Positions 10,100-17,497 of a stretch of 64,000 nucleotides of DNA are shown here, one piece after another; within the stretch, counting starts at the first letter, position 1, and the number at the start of each line of letters is the position of its first letter. The notes beneath the pieces are model-generated. The model was not told where the DNA came from and did no database searches. It was given only the letters and a program-made list of their open reading frames with translations. This DNA comes from 66-474 sp035695065 (GTDB lineage: Bacteria > Pseudomonadota > Gammaproteobacteria > Xanthomonadales > Rhodanobacteraceae). Where the stretch lies: the NCBI GenBank assembly GCA_035695065.1, contig DASSEW010000058.1, positions 1-64,000 on the forward strand, in the 5' to 3' direction. Made by a program: the position numbers and the translations under genes.

Positions 10100-11184
10100 T
10101 CAAGCGAACAGCGCCGCCTCGAACATCAGCCCCGGTCCGAAGCCGAGTGCGACGATCGGACCGGTGATTCCGCCGGCGCGCATGCGTTGCAGGATGAACA
10201 GCACGGTCGGCGACGACATGTTGCCGTGCTCGGCAAGCACGGCGCGCGAGTGACGGCCGGCTTCGGCCGGCAGGTCGAGGGAATCCAGCGCGGCCTGGAT
10301 GATTTCCGGACCGCCGGGATGGATCGCCCAGTGCGCGACATCGTTGATCGCCAGATCGTGCGAAGCGAGCCATGGTTCCAGCCATGTTTTCAGTGACGCG
10401 CGGATCCGTTTCGGCACTTCCAGCGTCAGCCCCATCTCGAAGCCGTGGTCGCCGATGCGCCAGGTCATCGCGTCGGCGGAGTCATGCGTCAGCAGGCTGG
10501 CGGTGTCGCGCAATTGCAAGCCAGCATCGTGTGCCGGTGAAAGAATCGCGGCGGCCGCGCCGTCCGCGAACAACGCATTCGCGACCACCTGCTGCGGATT
10601 CCAGCCATAACAGAAATGCAGGCTGCACAACTCGACGCAGCACAGCAGCACGCGCGTGTCCGGCGCGCTGCGCGCCAACGCGGACGCCGCGCGCAAGCCG
10701 TTCAGCGCACCGTGGCAACCCATGAAACCGAGATTCAAGCGGCCGACATCGCGCGGCAGACCGAGTTGCGCGATCAGCTCGGCATCCAGTCCCGGCGAGA
10801 ACAGCCCGGTGCAGGACACCGTGACCAGATGCGTGATGCGCGATGGTTCGATCGCCGCATCGCTCAACGCAGAATTGCACGCGCGCGCGGCGAGCCTGCC
10901 CGCTTCCTGGGCGTAGCGCGCGAGCCGGGTCGCCGTGGTCGGCCGCGATCATCGATGGAAGTTCGCGGCGGGTAGAACGCTTCGATGGACGCGGCATCGT
11001 CGTTGCGATCCAGAAGCACGCTGCCGCGTCGCTGTACGCCGCTGGCGCGATAGATGCGCTCCAGCCACTGGCGTTCGCGTTCGTCGTGGCAGCAGCGATC
11101 CGCGGCCAAGGGGATCGCGGTTTCCTGCGCGAATGACCCGCGGGGCGTCACAGTGCCCAGCCCGCGAATCAGGACCGCGCTCAC
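10100..11184 (-). pseudogene. type III polyketide synthase with a one-base frameshift
   Basis: A chalcone/stilbene-synthase-like enzyme of 361 residues if one base is restored. The 5' part (GTG at 11184, SAVLIRGLGTVTPRG ... EAFYPPRTSIDDRG) and the 3' part (RYAQEAGRLAARACNSALSD ... ALFA) are in different frames and meet near 10941-10945, where a single missing C in a GGCC context explains the shift. Downstream the catalytic triad is intact: Cys in VSCTGLFSPG, His in AIHPGGPE, Asn in EHGNMSSPT. Such enzymes condense malonyl-CoA on acyl starters to give pyrones or resorcinols. The GTG overlaps the TGA of the oxidoreductase gene. This is either a recent inactivation or an assembly error; an internal ATG at 10867 could give only a truncated protein. 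Confidence 0.85.
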
Positions 11185-12329
11185 TTGTTCACCGTTGCAG
11201 TCAGTCTGAAATCCCGGTTCAGCCATGCGGAGATCGGCGAAACCAGAGCCGGTGCAGCGTTCATCGCCGGCAAGGCCGCCGTGAGCAGGCGAGGGCGACG
11301 CAACAACTTCGAAACGCCGCGGCACACGCGCTGCCGTGCGCGGACATTACACGCGTGCAATGCACTCCAGCGCACGACGATATCGCCGGCCCAGTTCGCA
11401 ACCGCTTCGCGCACCAGCGGTGTCACGGCCGCAGCGTCGGCGATCGCCCACGCCATGCCTTCGCCGGTGAACGGTTCGACGTAACCGGCGGCATCGCCAA
11501 GGATCAGCGCGCGCTCGGCGCCGAGCGCGCGACGCGTGCGGGTGAGGTGCGGCGTGCCTTGCCAATGCACGTCGCGCAAGTTCTCGATCACCGGAAACCC
11601 CGCGGAATCGAGGATCTCCGCGATCGCGCGTTCCGGTCCACCGACTTCGCTGCACCATTGCGAGTCCAGCGCGGCGGCGATATTGGTGATTCCATCCTCC
11701 GCGCGCACCAGTCCGACATAGCCGTGCGCCGCGCAGGCCATGTGGATCACGCCTGCGCGATAGGGTGCCGGCACGTCCGGCACGCTGGCGCCGACGCCGA
11801 TGCGCGCGCGCGGCGCGACCCGCCATTCGATTTCCGGCTGCAAGCGGCTGGCGAGGCCGCCGCAATCGAGCACCACGCGTGCGCTGATCGTGGAACTTAT
11901 CGCGCCGGTTTTCAGCAGCACTTCCCGACCGTGCGGCACGGCATCACCGAGCCTCGCGCGCGTTTCCGAAACGAAGCACGCGCCGGCGCGGATTGCATGT
12001 TGGACCAGGATCGCGTCCAGTCGTGTACGCGAAATCGCGAGGCCCCGCGGCAGCGGAAACTCTGCAACGCGCCCGCCGCACGCCAGCCGCATCCGCGCGT
12101 ACTCGCGTCCGTCGCGCAACTCGACGCCTGCCGCGGCCAGCGCGTGCAACGCGGCAGCATTCAAACACCCGCCGCAGACCTTCTCGCGCGGCCATTGCGA
12201 TTTCTCCACCAGCAACACGCGCAGTTTGGAGCGTGCGAGATGCAACGCACCCACTGCGCCGGCCACGCCGGTGCCGACGACCACCACGTCCCACCCGCGC
12301 GGTAGCTCATCCGCTGACATTCGAAGCAT
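11181..12329 (-). CDS. FAD-dependent oxidoreductase of the geranylgeranyl-reductase type
   Basis: A 382-residue flavoprotein. An N-terminal Rossmann motif (VVVVGTGVAGAVGALHLA, residues 15-32) is followed by CGGCLN near 53 and the second FAD-binding signature GDAAGYVEPFTGEGMAWAI near 290-308, as in geranylgeranyl-reductase-like and PHBH-fold enzymes. It has no signal peptide. It lies between a methyltransferase, overlapping by 23 bases, and a type III polyketide synthase, overlapping by four bases (GTGA), so it probably oxidises or reduces the polyketide. A second start at 12320 (MSADE) is possible. The substrate cannot be told from sequence. Confidence 0.8.
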   Translation of the reverse strand: MLRMSADELPRGWDVVVVGTGVAGAVGALHLARSKLRVLLVEKSQWPREKVCGGCLNAAALHALAAAGVELRDGREYARMRLACGGRVAEFPLPRGLAISRTRLDAILVQHAIRAGACFVSETRARLGDAVPHGREVLLKTGAISSTISARVVLDCGGLASRLQPEIEWRVAPRARIGVGASVPDVPAPYRAGVIHMACAAHGYVGLVRAEDGITNIAAALDSQWCSEVGGPERAIAEILDSAGFPVIENLRDVHWQGTPHLTRTRRALGAERALILGDAAGYVEPFTGEGMAWAIADAAAVTPLVREAVANWAGDIVVRWSALHACNVRARQRVCRGVSKLLRRPRLLTAALPAMNAAPALVSPISAWLNRDFRLTATVNK

Positions 12330-13050
12330 CCGGCTGCCGCGACCAGGTCATCAGGAAGCGGCGCGGCCAGTGCCGTTCGAAACGCGCGTCGCGCAGCCCG
12401 GCCTCGTCGGCCAGCGCGCGCGCTTCGTCCAGCGTGAGCGCGGCGCGCACCGAGCGCAGGCCGTCCTCGTGCACGACATGCGAGCGCGAGAGCAGACGCG
12501 TGCCGACCCAGGCCAGCGTGTAACCGGCCGGCCCGCGGATCAGGTCGCTGATCACGAGATGATCGGCGTTGGCGGCGAGCTTGCGCAACAGCGCGACGAT
12601 CTGTGCGTCGCTGAGGTGATGCAGGAACAGCGTGCTGATGATGAAGTCGTAGTGTTGCGGCAGCGGCTCTTCCAGCACGTCGGCGTGGATGAACTTCACC
12701 AGCTCGCCCGCGTGCGATGCGTCCAGCGCGGCATGCTTCAGCGCCGTGTCGCTGATGTCGCAACCTTGCACGTTCAGCGCGAAACCGCGCCGGCGTGCGC
12801 GCCGCGCGAGCGAGATCGCGACGTCGCCACCGCCGCATGCCACGTCCAGCAGCGAGGCGTTCGCGCCCGGGCGCGCGGCGAGGATGCGCTCGATCTTCGG
12901 CCACAACGCTGCCGCGGTACGGCTGGCGCGGTTGATGCGTTGCAGGCCGTGCAGCGCGGCGTGATGCGCGTGCACGGCGAGCCCCGGATCATCCATCAGC
13001 TCGCCTTCCAGCCGTCGCTGCGCCACAACGATCTCCTTGTCATGCGCCAT
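12307..13050 (-). CDS. class I SAM-dependent methyltransferase
   Basis: A 247-residue methyltransferase. Motif I is LLDVACGGGDVAISLA (about residues 67-82), followed by the acidic motif GCDISDTAL and DFIISTLFLHHL. The C-terminal half resembles UbiE-like small-molecule methyltransferases (LTLDEARALADEAGL). It is the first of three overlapping genes with the FAD oxidoreductase and type III polyketide synthase, so it likely methylates the same product. The start at 13050 gives the full fold, though its ribosome site is weak. It follows glucokinase by 43 bases on the same strand and could be read through from it. Confidence 0.85.
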   Translation of the reverse strand: MAHDKEIVVAQRRLEGELMDDPGLAVHAHHAALHGLQRINRASRTAAALWPKIERILAARPGANASLLDVACGGGDVAISLARRARRRGFALNVQGCDISDTALKHAALDASHAGELVKFIHADVLEEPLPQHYDFIISTLFLHHLSDAQIVALLRKLAANADHLVISDLIRGPAGYTLAWVGTRLLSRSHVVHEDGLRSVRAALTLDEARALADEAGLRDARFERHWPRRFLMTWSRQPDASNVSG

Positions 13051-13093
13051 CGCCAGATTAGCGCATCCTCCGGAGACCGCCGCGAAGGGGATG

Positions 13094-14071
13094 TTATTTC
13101 GCGTTGCGCAGCGCCACGGCGGCGCCGAGCAGGCCGGGGTTGGGATGGGTGATGACCTGCACCGCGATGCGCTGCATGTACGGCGTATAGGCGCCCTTGT
13201 CGATGAAGCGCTGCATGAAACCGCTGGTGCGGAAGTAGTCGAGGAAATGCAGCACCATGCCGCCGGCGATCAGCACCATGCGCGAACCATGGAACATCGC
13301 CGCGTTGCCGGCCACGCTGCCGAAGGTCTTGCAGAAGCGATCCAGTGCGCGCCGTGCATCCGCGTCGTCACCGCGCAGCGCGGCGTCCACGATTTCCTTG
13401 GGCGTGCGCAACCCGGACTGCGGTTCGGGCAAAGCCACCGGCGTGATGCCGCGCAGCGCCGCGTCGATGCGCGACAAGCCGCTGCCGCTCAGCAGCAGTT
13501 CGTTGTACACGCGCTGGTGGCGCGCGGCGATCCAGCGCGCGATTTCGCGTTCCTCGTCGTCGGTCGCCGGGAACGAGGCATGGCCGCCTTCGGTTTCCAC
13601 CACGTGCCAGCCTTGTTCCTCGCCGCCGACCAGCAGCCCGACGCCGAGCCCGGTGCCGGGTCCGATCAGGGTCACCGGGCCTTGCAACGTCTCGCCGCCT
13701 TCGCCGTGCATCGGCACGCGCTGCGAGATGTCCAGGTGCGATGCGGCCCAGCCGATCGCGCCGAAGTCGTTGATCAGTTGCAGGTGGTCGAGCGCGAGCG
13801 CGCGTTGCAATTCGCTGCACTTGAACGACCAGGCGCGGTTGGCGAAGCTGACTTCGTCGTCCCCGACCGGCGCGGCCACGGCGAGCGTCGCGCACTTCGG
13901 CCGCACGCCGACCTGATCGAGGTAATGCAGCGCCGCCTCGCGCAGCGTCGCGAAGCGATCGTCGCCGAACGTCTGCTCGTGCAGGATGCTCGGTGTGGGC
14001 GACGCGAGATCGGTCAGCGCGAAACGCGCGTTGGTTCCGCCGATGTCGCCGATCAGGCCCGGTTTTTCCAT
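13094..14071 (-). CDS. glk: glucokinase
   Basis: A 325-residue bacterial glucokinase (E. coli Glk 321). It phosphorylates glucose with ATP in the cytosol. Visible: phosphate-1 motif LIGDIGGTNARFAL at residues 6-19, the glucose-site Asn-Asp in LINDFGAIGWA, the adenosine-side LIGPGTGLGVGLL, and EGGHASFPA. The ATG at 14071 puts the phosphate motif at the standard distance; the longer in-frame start adds an unlikely 22 residues. It lies downstream of the LacI regulator and the cytosolic alpha-glucosidase on the same strand, so it would trap glucose released from imported maltodextrins. Confidence 0.95.
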   Translation of the reverse strand: MEKPGLIGDIGGTNARFALTDLASPTPSILHEQTFGDDRFATLREAALHYLDQVGVRPKCATLAVAAPVGDDEVSFANRAWSFKCSELQRALALDHLQLINDFGAIGWAASHLDISQRVPMHGEGGETLQGPVTLIGPGTGLGVGLLVGGEEQGWHVVETEGGHASFPATDDEEREIARWIAARHQRVYNELLLSGSGLSRIDAALRGITPVALPEPQSGLRTPKEIVDAALRGDDADARRALDRFCKTFGSVAGNAAMFHGSRMVLIAGGMVLHFLDYFRTSGFMQRFIDKGAYTPYMQRIAVQVITHPNPGLLGAAVALRNAK

Positions 14072-14159
14072 GCGCACATCGTCCCGCAAAAGCGTCAAGG
14101 ATAACGTCAAAACGGCGGATGCTGCCCGCCGCTCCACGATCGTTCGAAGATGCGCCGCG

Positions 14160-15212
14160 TCAGCGGCTGGCGTGTTCGACCGCCGAGTGCAGGCTTGAAC
14201 GCCGCACCTTCAGCCTGGCCGGCAACACCGCGCTCTGCGCAGACTCGCCGCGGATCAGCCGCAGCAATGCGCTGACCAATGCCTCGCCTGCCTGCTGCGT
14301 GTCCTGCAGCACGGTGGTGAGCGGCGGGTTGACGAACTCGGCCATCGGGATGTCGTCGAAGCCGGCCAGCGCGACTTCCTCCGGCACCAGCATCCCGTAA
14401 TTCGACAGCGTGCGCAGCGCGCCGATCGCGATCAGGTCGCTCGCCGCGAACACCGCGTCGAACTTCTCGCCGCTCGCGACCAGCATTTCCATCGCTTCCT
14501 GGCCGGAACTCTGCGTGCTTTCCGCATCCACCTGCAAGGTCGGTTCCGGCGCCAAGCCATGTTCCTGCAGTGCGCTGGAATAGCCGCGATAGCGTTCGAA
14601 GAACTCGGGATAGTGGCTGGATGCCGTGCCGAGGAACGCGATGCGCCGGCAACCCTGGTCCAGCAGGTGGCCGGTGATCGCGCGACCGCCCTGGAAATTG
14701 TCGCAACCGATGGTGATGTAGGGCGTGTCCGGCTGCACCGCGCCCCAGCGCACGAACGCGGTGCCGCGCGCGACCAGCTGCTCCAGCCTCTCGCAGTAGG
14801 AAAGATAATCGCCATAGCCGAGCAGAATGATGCCGTCGGCCTTCTCGCTTTCGGCGAAATCCGCATGCCAGTCGCGCGAAAGTTGCTGGAACGAGATCAG
14901 CAGGTCGAATCCCTGGCGCGCGCAGGCGCGGGTGATCGAACCGAGCATGGACAGGAAGAACGGATTGATGTGCGAATCGTCGGAGGTCGGATCTTCGAAG
15001 AACAGCAGTGCCAGCGTGCCCGAATGCTTGCGTCGCAAGCTCGAGGCATTCTTGTTCATCGTGTAGTTGAGCGACTCCGCGGCGGCCAGCACGCGCCGGC
15101 GCGTTTCCTCGTTCACCTGCGGATTGCCGCTGAGCGCGCGCGACACCGTCGCCTGCGAAACGCCCGCAAGGTAGGCGATGTCGAGCGAGGTGATTTTCTT
15201 TTTCGACTTCAC
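14160..15212 (-). CDS. LacI-family regulator, probably of the maltodextrin locus
   Basis: A 350-residue LacI/GalR protein starting at GTG 15212. The N-terminal helix-turn-helix is clear (TSLDIAYLAGVSQATVSRAL, residues 8-27) with the hinge LNYTMNKNASSLRRKHSGT. The sugar-binding domain contains GYSSALQEHGL, FAASDLIAIGALR and AGFDDIPMAEFVNPPLTTV. It lies between glucokinase and the cytosolic alpha-glucosidase on the same strand. Two LacI-type palindromes with a central CG occur in the divergent promoter region at 17177-17191 and 17346-17360 and are the natural candidates for its operators. A maltose-class inducer is inferred from context only. Confidence 0.9.
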   Translation of the reverse strand: MKSKKKITSLDIAYLAGVSQATVSRALSGNPQVNEETRRRVLAAAESLNYTMNKNASSLRRKHSGTLALLFFEDPTSDDSHINPFFLSMLGSITRACARQGFDLLISFQQLSRDWHADFAESEKADGIILLGYGDYLSYCERLEQLVARGTAFVRWGAVQPDTPYITIGCDNFQGGRAITGHLLDQGCRRIAFLGTASSHYPEFFERYRGYSSALQEHGLAPEPTLQVDAESTQSSGQEAMEMLVASGEKFDAVFAASDLIAIGALRTLSNYGMLVPEEVALAGFDDIPMAEFVNPPLTTVLQDTQQAGEALVSALLRLIRGESAQSAVLPARLKVRRSSLHSAVEHASR

Positions 15213-15403
15213 GCTGGCCTGGGTTCCCTTGCCGCGGTCGCGCGCAGGCGCTCGCGCCCTCGCGCAAGGCCGATCCTAGCTCACTCCAGCCGCCCGCGGC
15301 CAGCGCAGGCCCGGTGTCAGGAAATGCCGTCACGCGTGAATGGCTTCAGGCGCATGGCACGGCAGCCGACGCATGAGCGGTGATGACGAAGGCCTCGGCG
15401 TTT

Positions 15404-17110
15404 TCATCGGTTCGCCGCTTCCAGTGCACGCTCCATCTCCTGGCGGTCGGAGGCGTCCAGCTTTGCGAATACCGTGCCGTGCGCCGGCAGGTGCATCAGG
15501 CCGTCGTGCACGGTTCCCTGGCGCAGGCCGTGTCCTTCCAGCAATTCCAGTGGGATGTCGCGCGGGAGGTTCACCGAGACCGGCTGCGCGGAGAGATTGA
15601 ACACGACCAGGAGCGTCTGGCCCTCGAACTCGCGGCTGAAAGCCAGCACCGGTTCGGGCGTCTTGATGAAACGGATGTCGCCCCGGCGCAGCGCGGGCTG
15701 TCCGCTGCGCCAGCGCATGAATGCGCGGAAGATGTTGAGCGTGGAAGCCGGCTGGCTTTCCTGCCACGACACCGCCAGCGCACGATGTTCGTCCGGAACC
15801 GGCAACCAGGGCGCCGCGTTGCTGAAGCCCGCGTTCGCGGCCGTGCTGTCCCAAGGCATCGGCGTGCGGCATCCATCGCGACCCTTGAAGTTGGGCCAGA
15901 ACGCGATGCCGTAGGGATCGCGCAGCAATTCGTAGGGCACTTCGGCTTCGGTCAGCCCGAGTTCCTCGCCCTGGTACACGCACACCGAACCGCGCAGCGA
16001 ACACACCATCGCGGTGAGCTGGTTGGCCATCGCTGCCGAAGCATTGCCATCGCCCCAGCGGCTGAGCACGCGCTCAACGTCGTGGTTGGAGATCGCCCAG
16101 CACGGCCAGCCTTCGGTCATCTGCGCTTCCTGCGCGCTCACGGTGTCGCGGATGTAGGCGGCGCTGAAATCCTCGCTCAGCAATTCGAAGCTGTAGCCCA
16201 TGTGCAGGCGGCGGCCGCTGGTGTATTCGGCCATCGTCGCCAGCGAATCTTCGGAAGAAATCTCGCCCAGCGCAGTCACGCCCGGATAGCGATCCAGCAA
16301 TGCGCGCAATGATTCAAGGAACGCGAGGTTTTCCGGCTGGGTGTTGTTGTGCCAGTGGTACTGGAACGAATACGGATTGTCCGCGCTGAAGCCGCGGCCT
16401 ACGCGCTTCTCCTTCGGCTTGGGCGGGTTGTCGCGCAGTTGCGCGTCGTGATAGCAGAAGTTGATCGAGTCGAGCCGGAAGCCGTCCACGCCGCGATCCA
16501 GCCAGAAGCGCAGGTTGTCGAGCACCGCCGCGCGCACGTCCGGATTGTGGAAATTGAGGTCCGGTTGCGAGGCCAGGAAATTGTGCAGGTAATACTGGCC
16601 GCGCCGCGGCTCCCACTGCCAGGCGCAACCGCCGAACAGCGACAGCCAGTTGTTGGGCGGGCCGCCGTCCTCGCGGGCGTCGGCCCACACGTACCAGTCG
16701 GTGCGCGGGTTGTCGCGACTCTGCCGGCTTTCCTTGAACCACGGGTGTTCCGCCGAGGTGTGGCTGAGCACCTGGTCGATCATCACCTTGAGCCCGGCTT
16801 CGTGCGCCTTCGCCAGCAGATGGTCGAAATCCGTGAGCGTGCCGAACAGCGGATCCACGTTGCGGAAATCGGCGATGTCGTAGCCGAAGTCCGCCATCGG
16901 CGAAACGAAGAACGGTGCGACCCAGATCGCGTCGACGCCGAGCTTCGCCACGTAGTCGAGTTTCCGGATGATGCCTGGCAGGTCGCCCACGCCGTCGCCA
17001 TTGGTGTCGAGGAAACTGCGCGGGTAGATCTGGTAGATCACCGCGCCGCGCCACCAGGGCGCGGCATTTTTCGAGCGGGAATCTCCGGGCGAGGATGAAT
17101 CTGCTGACAC
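15404..17110 (-). CDS. cytosolic GH13 alpha-glucosidase
   Basis: A 568-residue GH13 enzyme of the oligo-1,6-glucosidase / alpha-glucosidase group. It opens WWRGAVIYQIYPRSFLDTNG, then the conserved regions: DQVLSHTS (I), DGFRLDSINF with the nucleophile Asp (II), ALGEISSE with the acid Glu (III), and ISNHDVERV (IV). There is no signal peptide, so it works in the cytoplasm on imported malto-oligosaccharides and feeds glucokinase downstream. The start is the GTG at 17110; no ATG lies closer to the conserved beginning. It is divergent from the TonB receptor across a region holding two LacI-type operators. The closest type known to me is the Xanthomonas alpha-glucosyl-transferring GH13 enzymes. Confidence 0.92.
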   Translation of the reverse strand: MSADSSSPGDSRSKNAAPWWRGAVIYQIYPRSFLDTNGDGVGDLPGIIRKLDYVAKLGVDAIWVAPFFVSPMADFGYDIADFRNVDPLFGTLTDFDHLLAKAHEAGLKVMIDQVLSHTSAEHPWFKESRQSRDNPRTDWYVWADAREDGGPPNNWLSLFGGCAWQWEPRRGQYYLHNFLASQPDLNFHNPDVRAAVLDNLRFWLDRGVDGFRLDSINFCYHDAQLRDNPPKPKEKRVGRGFSADNPYSFQYHWHNNTQPENLAFLESLRALLDRYPGVTALGEISSEDSLATMAEYTSGRRLHMGYSFELLSEDFSAAYIRDTVSAQEAQMTEGWPCWAISNHDVERVLSRWGDGNASAAMANQLTAMVCSLRGSVCVYQGEELGLTEAEVPYELLRDPYGIAFWPNFKGRDGCRTPMPWDSTAANAGFSNAAPWLPVPDEHRALAVSWQESQPASTLNIFRAFMRWRSGQPALRRGDIRFIKTPEPVLAFSREFEGQTLLVVFNLSAQPVSVNLPRDIPLELLEGHGLRQGTVHDGLMHLPAHGTVFAKLDASDRQEMERALEAANR

Positions 17111-17176
17111 ACCAGTACCCGCGTCTTTGAATGGCGCACAAGCTTAATTGCCGACCCGTCGTACCCGGCACAAGCC

Positions 17177-17191
17177 TGCATACGTATTCAT
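17177..17191. promoter_or_regulatory. LacI-type operator, copy 1
   Basis: TGCATACGTATTCAT: a near-perfect palindrome with the central CG typical of LacI/GalR operators. Its exact reverse complement occurs 169 bases downstream. It lies 67 bases upstream of the alpha-glucosidase GTG. Confidence 0.65.
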
Positions 17192-17345
17192 GCGTGTTGC
17201 AGGTGCAGTATCGAAGCCCACGCGCGGATGCGCGGGGGCGCGGAATGGATCGCGGCGGAAGACGCGTCTCCTCGCGGCTGCAATCGATTCGTGCGCAGCC
17301 CGCGGGTGCCGCGTGCGTTGCATGCTGCAGTGCGATCAGCTCTCG

Positions 17346-17360
17346 ATGAATACGTATGCA
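17346..17360. promoter_or_regulatory. LacI-type operator, copy 2
   Basis: ATGAATACGTATGCA: the exact reverse complement of the first operator, 137 bases before the TonB receptor start. Centre-to-centre spacing of 169 bases is close to 16 helical turns, so both could be bridged by one tetramer. The rest of the 387-base intergenic region (17111-17497) shows no gene or clear promoter hexamers. Confidence 0.65.
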
Positions 17361-17497
17361 GCAATGTCTCGGCGTCGATTTGTGGCGCTTACCATCCTGA
17401 CGCGCCGACGCGAGTTGCGCGCCGGCACCGCCGCGGAGACGAAGCGCGGAGGGTGCAAACGCAAATCCACCGTGACGACTTCCGTGGGGGAAGAGAA

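Noticed and set aside
15330..15404. A short minus-strand frame after the alpha-glucosidase
   Set aside because: About 25 residues, no ribosome site and no conserved look; treated as part of the 191-base spacer before the LacI gene.
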